Assembly (NCBI RefSeq): GCF_020184175.1
Contig: NC_065531.1
Location: forward strand, 11,615,213-11,679,212
Source: Aphis gossypii
Taxonomy: Eukaryota > Arthropoda > Insecta > Hemiptera > Aphididae
Length of the DNA: 64,000 bases
Reading direction: 5' to 3'
This document shows, piece after piece, positions 42,886 through 52,649 of this stretch. The stretch's first letter is position 1. Every line of letters begins with the position of its first letter. The notes under the pieces are model-generated. The model had not been told where the DNA came from, did not search any database, and worked only from the letters and a program-made list of their open reading frames with translations. The position numbers and the translations under genes are program-made.

Positions 42886-44500
42886 ATGCGCTGCATTGCC
42901 CTATGTGTATAGTGTTTTAATTTTGACATTTTTCTTGTACATAAACAAATGTCGTTGTGTTGTTAAGGTGTCATCAGATCTCAAAATTTTGTTTGTGCTC
43001 AACATCCATCTTTAGATCATATTGTAAACTTTAGTTGTATTCCGTTTTTCATTACACTGCCTTTGTGTTCTATAAACATGCAATCTATGTATGTAAACAA
43101 TTTTTATTTGCAATCTTGACGAACGTTGAGATATTTCATTTCATTGATAAACGCGTACGGCTTTTACAAAATGCACTTATTATAAAGATCATCTGTAAAA
43201 TGATCCATTTGTTTTTATTTATTTTTTTTTTGACCATTGTAATGCTAGTTATTTTGATAACATTGGAAATGTAAAACATTTTTACTACAATATTTCTTTT
43301 ATATGATATTTATTATTTGTATTGTGTTTTGTTGTAACTTTGTGTAACAGTTTGTTTCTCATTTACTGTATTATTATATTCAATTACACAAAAATTATGT
43401 GTGTGACTCGTTATCATGACTCATTCAAATTTTATTATTTTTTTAAATCTCTAATTTTGAAATAATTGAAACATTTGTATGGTGATAACTTAATTACGGC
43501 ATTAAACCTACTACAGTATTAATTTCAACGCACATCAATAAAAAGACATGTTCCTCATACTTTATCTTCATTATAAAAGATCAATTTTCTATATATATTT
43601 ATTTTTTTTTATGTTTTATATTTTGGTTGTTTACAGACCCAAGACTGTCCGGTATTTTACTTAATTTCTTGACCTCTTATGTACACTCATGAAGAGTTGT
43701 AATAAACCTGGCAGAAACCATATTCTCTATAGTTTATGTATTTTTTCAGTTTTGAGCTTAGTTCCTATTTTCAACAAAGTTCAAAGTTTTGAAAGATAAT
43801 TTAATGGTGCATGAGTGTACATTGATTGGTCAAGAAGACTTTGAATATTATTATTATCAGAACAAATTAGGTATGTGCCATTATAAATTAATGTGCTAAT
43901 AAACATCATGTAAATATATATATAAACATATGTATTTTTTTGTTCATAATGTCATTATATTTACTTAAGTATATTTATTTTAATAGAACAGTTAAGTAAT
44001 TTAAATGATACAATATATAATACATTTATAATGAAGTTATAATTTGACTGCTATAAGAATGAGTGTTTCTCAAATTTGTTTTTTTTTTTTTTTGTAAATT
44101 TTGTTTTTTATTTTGTATTGATATTTTAGTTTTTTTTTTTTAAATAAAGAAAAGAAAATAGATATTGTATATATATATTTAAGTCCCATAAATATTATAA
44201 TACTATTTTAGCCTTTTAGAACCTATACTTTAAATTTATTTTTGTGTATAAAATGTGAAAAATTAAAATAACATGCAACAAAATAATATTGTTAATGGTC
44301 TGCTTTGTATTGTCACACAGCCCATAACCAGTTGCATAATATATATATATATAATATTACTTAAGTATACTTTTCCCCAGAGTATTAATTTTTTTAAATA
44401 TGACTTGTTGTTTTTTTTTCTCATATTGATTTTGCTGTTAGTCATTATTCTTCATTGTGCAATTCGTGGAATATTATATTGAAATAAAAGAAAAAATATA
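42886..44500 (+). other. Echinoid 3' UTR region
   Basis: Sequence after the echinoid stop, non-coding and T-rich. AATAAA polyadenylation signals occur at 43,701, 43,898, 44,143 and 44,483, so several 3' ends are possible and the UTR could be 0.8-1.6 kb. A UGUAAAUA (Pumilio-type) word follows the second signal near 43,909. The inverted repeat at 43,666-43,836 is listed separately. The right boundary is a guess based on the last AATAAA. Confidence 0.5.
43666..43836. repeat. Imperfect inverted repeat around a polyadenylation signal
   Basis: The left arm at 43,666-43,691 and the right arm at 43,810-43,836 are inverted copies: 9 bp (TTCTTGACC) and 13 bp (ATGTACACTCATG) are exact and only the short middle differs. 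About 118 bp separate the arms, and the spacer holds AATAAA at 43,701. It could be an mRNA hairpin in the echinoid 3' UTR or the ends of a tiny element. No target duplication was found. Confidence 0.7.
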
Positions 44501-47500
44501 TTATGTACTAAATGACTGTCTAAATTATTAAAAAAAAAAACATTTTTCTTACCAACCAAAATAATTTATTGTTTACAATTAGTATACGTTTTACAATTGA
44601 TAATGCTAGCTAAAACATTGTATGCTTCATATATTATAATTTAAAATGTCAATAATTACCATCTGTGTAGATTAAGTGAATATCACTTACTATTTTAGTG
44701 CAGTACTCTAGTCATGTGACATATGTGAAAATAGATAAATTCTTCAATTTGGAAACCTGATTCTATAAGCTATCCAATTCAAGAAGGCATATTACTAACA
44801 CATGAGCAAACTAATTTGTTTTGGTTTTCAGAATGTTACCTCAAACATATTATCCTATTCAAATATATACATGTCTTAGAATCAAAATATGTACTAGTTT
44901 CAATATTAAATAATGAAAATATTGGTATAATTATAGATAGAGTATATTGAACACAAAATAAATTAGCAACATAAATATTATATTTTATTACACATTATAT
45001 TATATTGTATTCGATATTCATATAATTAATATGCACAATGCATTATACTATGAGTATTCAAACTATAACCTATGGTCATATTTGACCTATTTCATCGGAT
45101 AAGTAAAGTTTATACTGACTCGCTAAGTACAGCAAATAATTGAAAATTTACATTATCTTTTTATCATTTTATTCATGTAATATACATCCAAACTAGGTAT
45201 ACCACTTTTTTTTCCAAATTTCTACACTTAACTGAGAACAATCCTAATTAGGTAAATAATATTATGTCAACGTTTCATAATACTAGGTACATAGATTCTA
45301 GACTAGATAATTTTTTTTTTGTTTTGCATCTTAAACTTACTAATCCCAGTTGAATTGTTGATTCATTGTTATGACATATTGTATTTTTATCATACATCAT
45401 TTACACCCTGTGAATACAATATGTACATACAAATATTTAATTAGTCTTCCTTAAAAAGTACCTAATTGATATATTATTATATAGATTGATAAAGGTATAA
45501 TATTATCTGTAATATTTTGACTAGCTAAGCTATTATAAGCCCATATTAATACATCATTATTTTCAAGGCTGGGCAAGTTAACAATTTTTTTAACTTGTTA
45601 AGTTAAGTTGTTTTAAAATAATGAAGTTAAGTTAAGTTAAAAGTTATTCATATTTTTTTATTGTTAACTCATTAAGTTTAACGTTAACTTGGAAAAAAAA
45701 GTAACTTAACTTAGTTTAAAGTTAAAATTTTCTTATTTGAAAAAATAAAAAATTCCAGACACATAATAATGTTTATTAGTTAGTTTTTCTTTACGCCCAA
45801 GAAAATTACTAGGGAAATTTAAAACGATACATCAAAGTATTAACTAGCTATGAAAAAACCTAATTTTCTAAAATCCTCATTAGAAAATTTGCATTACTCT
45901 TTGAACGGAAATTAACTTGATTTAGATATTTTTGAATAAAATTAACTCGAAATTAACATATTAATCTTAAAAAAAGCAACTTACTAAGTTAAAAGTTAAT
46001 ATAAAAAGTAACGAGTTAATTAACTTAATTTTAACTTTTAATTCATTAATGCCTAGCCTTGATTATTTTATTCAATGAATATAAGTCTTTAAATTATTAC
46101 CTAATTATATTTATTATTTTCTATATTATCATACTATTCGCTATTATTTATTTATAATATTTAAAGTTTTTACAAAATATTATGTCAACTCTAACTATGT
46201 AATACAAGTCAGTACTCACAAGTAGTTATGGCCATACAATTGTTTTTTTAATCTAAAACTATGAAATGCTGTACTGGCATTATGTCTTACATAATATTTA
46301 TTACTTTTGACCGATTTTGGTATCTATAAATCGTCATGCGTGTGATTTTATTTTAATGTTTCAAAAATAACAGGAAAATGATGATTTCTATTGACTTATT
46401 AATAAAGCAAAGGCTATAATACACTAAAAAAAAAAATCACCAGTACCTATACCCTTTGAACCCAAAAATGTCGATATAGATTATATAGGAATGCAAAAAT
46501 GTACACTAAGAATCTGAGTATTCGATCACAAACACCGTGAAAGTGAAATGCATCGTGTACTCACTAGGCATACGATAAATTAACAAGAAAACACATGCAA
46601 TATGCAAATGGTACGAAACAAACGAAATCATGAAAGTCCTTGCTCTACATATTATAATAATAACATATACTGCTAGATTTACATTGCGCAACATCACAGC
46701 GAGATTATTACATATTTTGCATTGTGGGTGTCAATAGTGTCATACAACTAAATTATTAAAAGGTAATATTTAATATTTATATGAGTTGCCCGTGCCCCGT
46801 AGTCTAATCTTATATTTTATCGTCTTAGAATCGCCACAAATTGTTATAATATTATTATTGTGTAGTATCAGTATGTGTACCATATAAACACAGAATAGAT
46901 AAATCTATAAACGTCACAATAACAAATACAAAAACAATTACGTCATATCCGATTATCTATATTAAACATTAAAATATCGTAAATCCGAAATCATAATCAT
47001 AACCTCGGTCTTAGCAGAATATATTATCTTTGTAACAATATAATATGATAACTTTACTGTTGAGATATTCTATATTATATTATTTATATATTATAATATA
47101 TGACGTAGTCCGTACTCCGTGGTTATTACTTATTATCGTCTATCAATAATTACCGTTTCAATTTCAATTGCTCTATGTTTGTTATAAAAATTATTAAAGT
47201 TCTTATTTTATCTTAATGAATGCATATTATTATTTGTTATAATTATTATGATTAATTTTATTTATGTACGATAATATTTATAATTCGGCATTTTTCGATG
47301 ATTTAATTACAGATTAGATTTCATATAATCTGTGATTTAATCGGCAATGGTCTAAAAATAGGTAGCGTCTTGTTTACCGAATTTACTCTTCCACCCGACG
47401 GTCGTAGTTTGTAGTTTTGTATTATTGACTACCTATTGTATTTTTAATTTTGTACTCGATAATTCGTTGAAATTTCGTCCAGACGTTTAGACCGTTTAGT

Positions 47501-47892
47501 GTTCTGTCTTCTGTGTTCAGTCGTTACAACTCATTGATGGCATAGTGTTGTTCGATCGTCGAATTACGACGATTCGTCGATGGTTCACTGTTGTCGTCAA
47601 TTTTTGTCATGAATAACTACGTATTAACTAATATCCGCACATTTTTTGCCAAATGAAACTGTTTAGCTATATCAATAGCTTAAAAACCCACATTACCGGA
47701 CTTACTGTAAGCTTTACTGTTTAAACATAACATATTATTTAATATTAAATACTTTTTCGATCGACAAATCGATCTTTTCAGTTTTTACCTGTTTTTATCA
47801 TTATATTTTCGTTGTTATGAGTTGAGATTGAAATTTGTCGCTTTTATAATTAGGTCTAGCATTGAACTCGCCGTCTATCAACTTCGACCACC
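44501..47892. other. Intergenic region with one hAT-like element
   Basis: AT-rich DNA between echinoid and the next + strand gene. It contains the hAT-like element at 45,564-46,061. From about 47,340 to 47,890 the sequence becomes richer in CG and TCG words and probably includes the promoter and 5' UTR of the gene starting at 47,893. No other coding sequence is seen. Confidence 0.6.
45564..46061. mobile_element. hAT-like non-autonomous element (MITE), 498 bp
   Basis: The terminal inverted repeats are CAAGGCTGGGCA (left) and, reverse-complemented, CAAGGCTAGGCA (right), 11 of 12 identical. They are flanked by a perfect 8-bp duplication ATTATTTT at 45,556-45,563 and 46,062-46,069. An 8-bp duplication and CA...TG ends are hallmarks of hAT transposition. 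There is no transposase ORF. The interior is packed with GTTAA/TTAAC words in both orientations near the ends, possibly subterminal transposase sites. Confidence 0.88.
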
Positions 47893-50800
47893 ATGGAAAC
47901 AGTCCGCGAAGAAGCTCCTAAACGGACGTTGGGTGAAGCCGACGACGACGGTAACGGTACGAAAAGACTGAAAACCGACCCTGAAACTTATCAGTTCTTG
48001 TCAACGGTAGAAAATATAAAAACTGTGAATGACCCGAAAAAGTGGAATATACTGCCTTCGATTGTGTACGATTTGCTCGCGCTATTGAAGAAAACGGAAA
48101 AACCTAAATCTGTCGAGGAAAAACGAGTATGTAGACAGGAGTTTGCAATCGTTCAATAATTATTTATAAAAACGAGTATACCTTACTAGCATCTCGACTA
48201 GCATTAATCACTGTTCACCGTCTTCAATGAGTTGGTTTTTAAATTTATTGATGCTCTTGGCGGGTAACATATATCCTCGCATATATCTCTGACAAACTTT
48301 TCAATTTTCATTTTTGGTCTGCTTTGGTAACATTATGAATATTTTAAGTTATATTTACAATTTTTAATTAACATTATTGATAGGTACAAAGTTTTCCAAA
48401 CTTGTATATATACACTTTGTTATAATCTGGGGCTCTGGGGTATAGATTATATGAGACAAGAAATACTTATGTCATCATTATTACAACCTGTTAATAAAGA
48501 CACCTATTTAATAATTAATTTAAATTTTGATTACAATATTTCAGATATTGTTATTATTTTTCTCAAAACAAACTGTATAGGTACCTAATCTGTTTTAGTG
48601 CCTACTTTAAATAGCATAGGAACAAAAAAAAAAAAAAATTAAATTTAGACTTAAGTACTACCTATTTATAGTAAATTAACACTCAATATTTCAATTAATT
48701 CATACATCATAAACCATATTTTGTTTTTTAACAGTTACTACTTATGTTATTGATATACTGTATAATCCAACCCATGTATTTTATTTGTATACCATTAATA
48801 CCTATCATTTCATACTGCATATTAGTATTTTACTTACTAAATAGTAAATATAATTACCGATTGATTGTAAATATGAATTTGTTAACAAGTTTATGGTAAC
48901 GGACTATAAAAAATGTCAACACTAAACTATTAAAGTAAAATAAAACTAGAATACAAATGAATTTTTCTATATTTTTTTAACATTATCTTCTTTTTTTTTG
49001 TCAGGATAAACTTGATACTGATTTTAAAGAAGTTTCATCAAATCAAAATTGCCAAGAAAAACTTTTAAATAATGCTTCCAAACATGATAATTTGAAAGAG
49101 GAAGATAAATGCCATAAAATTAGTATCGAAGATTCCAATTTAAAAGTTCCAAATATTACAAAAGTTTCCATCCAAAATACAAATAAATTAGACTTGTCAT
49201 CAGAATATATAACAGAAAATGTTCCAAAAAAATCAAAAGCTTCACCTGTTCAACTGGTTGTAGAGAATACTGCTGTTCACAAGGTAATTATTTTTAACTT
49301 AATAGCTATTATACAGTACTTATAAAACTAGCTATTTATAGAAATTTGATGAAAAATATAGAATTTGTATACTTTAAGAGTTTATATTATATTTAAACAT
49401 AGGTGGAATTAGAAGATTAACTTAAAGATTGCTTTGGTTATTACTCGGGTTATTAGGAAAATTAAGTACAGTGATTTAAAACTTGATAAATATTTTTTTA
49501 CTTATTTTATATCAGAGTTAATATAATATAGGTACATCAAATCGACAGAAATATTAACTTATCAATCATTAATGTGACTGCCATGTTATAATGGTACAGT
49601 TTATATACTCATGAATATTACTTATAATAAAAATAAATATAAATAAATGTATATTAATATTTCTTATTACTTTTTATTATTGTCTATCACATTGTCATGA
49701 TAACATGATGTAAATGAAATCCTATGTCGCTATGTCATATAGAGAGGTACATACGGGTATTAATTCATTCTTTTTATGAAATACTGTCAATAGTCAATAT
49801 GCTTAATAACTGTTGACAATTTTTATTTATTTTTTATAATATGACTTAAGAATTGATTTAAATACATATAATAAATAAATTATATGTTTTTATAGTTTTC
49901 CTCGATTTGAAAACAGTGAGGACAGTAAATGTTTAAGGGTATCCATGGGCGCCCATTGAGGAGGGCAAGATAGGGCACTTGCCCCTCCCTCGACAAAAAA
50001 TATTATGAACTTGTAACTCAATAAATATCAGCATAATATCATTAATATCTTCATTATCTTACATTTGAAAAATTTTTTATTTTGACCCCCCCCCCCTAAA
50101 ATGTTACCTATGGGCGCCCAAGAGGGTATCTATGCTAAAGTATACCTGGCACACTCCGGAGCTTTGCCTATGAATTTATAGAAAAATAAAATAAACAAGT
50201 GGTAGGGGCTAATTAGTGATCATCTTAACTAATTTTATAATCAAAAAAAAAAAATATATTAATGTGAAACATTCCATACCTATTAATATTCAATTTTATA
50301 GTATAAATTATATAATTAAAAAAAAAAAAAATGCTTTTAAATGTTAACCATGTAAAATTTTTAAAAATCGGGCTAGCATAACTTAGGATATAACTATTGA
50401 TGTTGAAACTTCAATTTAAAATGTGTACCTATGTATTAATTTGAATACTAATTTTTCTTTAAATTATTTTTTTTAGGCTGAAGAAATAAAAGATGAATCA
50501 AATAGAAAAACTATTGTTGTCAAAGAGCTGCATACATCTACAGACAATGCTTATAATTTATCTGTGTCTACAAACAATTTTCCTTGTACAGATCCATTCA
50601 CAAATGATATTTCTAAAGCGGTTATGTCTACAGAGAGTGTTTCTAATGTAGCTACATCTACTTATAATGTTTATAATACTCCCTTTCTTGCAGCATCTGG
50701 AACTAATATTTCTAATACTTTGAATACATTTACAAATAGTATTTATAATACGGCCATACATTCATCTAAAAGTAGCAATACAATAATTGTACCTGAGAAT

Positions 50801-51385
50801 AGCACTCAACAAGTTATTTCTATAACAAAAAAAAATTTTAGAGAGCAAATGTTTGAGATTTTAAACGAAAAATGTTTCAACAATATTTCAAAAATACTTT
50901 TAACTAAACCATCTTTATGTACTTGTAAGGGTTGTACATTTGTGACTAGCTTACCGATAAAACAATCAGCAGCATATAGTCTTTTATTCACATCAAACGA
51001 TTTGGAATCTTCAAATGTACCAGATGCTGGTAGTTCTATTTCTCCTAAAAATGACTGTAATTCGAACCAATCAAATACACCATGTAGATATCAAAAAACA
51101 CTTACTTATGAAGACTCTCCTAAAAATATTTGGATTAATCATTTAACTTCTTTGATTAATAAAAAAGATAGTTCCTCCCAAAATTGTCATCATACGACTA
51201 ATAAAATTGATGTTTCAAAAAAATTGAACTCCGTACAAAATGTTATTAATAAAGTGCATAAAATCACTCGACATATTTCATCGAATCTTCCATTTTGTAG
51301 CAAATGTAAAGGACCAAAATTGAATAAATATAATAGTTGTAAATGTAGTCGATCTTTAAACAGATGTTATAAAAAAGATAAATAA
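47893..51385 (+). CDS. Uncharacterised Asn/Ser-rich protein with Cys clusters
   Basis: Three exons (47893-48126, 49005-49283, 50477-51385), all phase 0, join to 473 residues. The ATG at 47,893 sits in ACCACCATGG, a good start context. The N-terminus has an acidic patch and a basic KRLK that could be part of a nuclear signal, then a non-repetitive segment around the WNILPSIVYDLLALLKK motif that looks like a small folded domain. The middle is Lys/Ser/Asn-rich and probably disordered. Exon 3 has degenerate Asn/Thr/Ser repeats, then CTCKGC (319-324) and a C-terminal CSKC-x10-CKC-x6-C cluster with basic end, suggestive of metal binding. An AATAAA follows at 51,580. I do not recognise the family; the nuclear location and zinc binding are inference. 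Confidence 0.8.
48127..49004 (+). other. Intron 1 of the uncharacterised gene
   Basis: AT-rich intron from GTATGT to a T-rich TCAG. Nothing recognisable within it. Confidence 0.8.
49284..50476 (+). other. Intron 2 of the uncharacterised gene, carrying a MITE
   Basis: AT-rich intron from GTAATT to TTTTAG. It hosts the short hAT-like element at 49,944-50,122; otherwise nothing is seen. Confidence 0.8.
49944..50122. mobile_element. Short hAT-like MITE, 179 bp, in an intron
   Basis: The ends are CATGGGCGCCCAT and, reverse-complemented, CTTGGGCGCCCAT (12 of 13 identical), with a perfect 8-bp duplication AGGGTATC at 49,936-49,943 and 50,123-50,130. The terminal repeat contains the self-complementary GGGCGCCC. 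An internal GCAAG/CTTGC pair can form a small hairpin, and a long C run lies near the right end. No protein is encoded. Superfamily assignment rests on the 8-bp duplication and is less certain than the borders. Confidence 0.82.
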
Positions 51386-52649
51386 TTACGTATACCCTAT
51401 GAATCTATATATATATGTAAAAAATCTATGTATGCGTTTTAATATTTTCCTGTTTATTTTTTTGTTATTTATTTGACCTCATCAAATGGTTGTTATTATT
51501 TGTCTAAGCCATTATGTATTAAAAAAAAAGTTTCAACGTATTATTTTTACTTTAGTTGGAATACATTTATTTTTTAACGAATAAATTATTATTATTTGTG
51601 TTCATTATTGCTTTTTTATATGTAGATATAATAATGCTCTCTTGGCAATTTTACCTATCATTGAGTGGAGGTTATTTAATACCAAAGTTTAAACTTGCAT
51701 TCTCTTAGTCTCTTTTGAATACCGCAGTGACATTCACTATTGAGAGGTCCCTTGTGATTTATTAAACGTATATCACCTCTCTTCATCTCTTGTCCTGTTT
51801 TTGCACTCTATTAAGCGTGGTTTGTCTGATCGTTGAGTATTAGGTTTGTGGTTTGTTATCTGTGTATTTTTTATGATCAAATGTGAATTGAGCAAGTCCA
51901 AAACCATTTTTTTTTCATATGCAGTCCATAAATTGAACATCACTGTATAATTTTATTATACCTCAATACGTTCTTGATAACAATTCATTATTAACTTTAC
52001 AACGAGATATATTGCAGACGTTGTGCTCATCACTTCACTTAACGGTACTCAACGCTTTCTATTTATTAGCCTCAATTTCCTTTCATGCTAAATCCCACCC
52101 CATGAAATACTTATCACTATTTTCAATTCCGATTAATCTTACCTTCCTTCTGCGGACACAATAACAACCACTTCAACACTTTGTAGATGATACACTTCTT
52201 TAACTAAATTTAGTTTTGTATTACCTTCAACTGTTTTTACCCATAAATAACTCAAAAAGATTTATACAATTTTGAAAATTTGTTCGTGTAGTGAAAATGG
52301 TAGTATAAACATTTGGTGAAAATCACAAGTATACACAATTATTCGTGTTTCAGCCAGTCATTTTATAAGGAGTAAGAAATAGGCAAACTATGTTGCAGGT
52401 ACTTCTGGGTTATGTCAAATATTGTATAACAATTAATAATTTATATCGTATAAAGACATTTTTTATTTTTTTATTAAAATTAGGTTTTTATTTAGTTTTT
52501 TCAGGGTATCAAAATAGTGTGATATAATATGAATTATAAATAATAATATAGATTTTAATATTAATTTATTTTCTACAAACATGAAATCTATAAATCAATA
52601 AGTATCAGTAAGTCATATTCTTATAAACATTTTTTCATCAATTACCTAG
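51386..52649. other. Region between convergent genes, 3' ends
   Basis: Non-coding. It contains AATAAA at 51,580-51,585 for the + strand gene and TTTATT at 52,565-52,570 (AATAAA on the - strand) for the Gag-like gene. The central part is less AT-rich but shows no recognisable element. Confidence 0.6.

Noticed and set aside
44273..44482. 69-codon hydrophobic ORF downstream of echinoid
   Set aside because: T-rich 3' region; the Leu/Ile/Phe run comes from T homopolymers and lacks a gene context.
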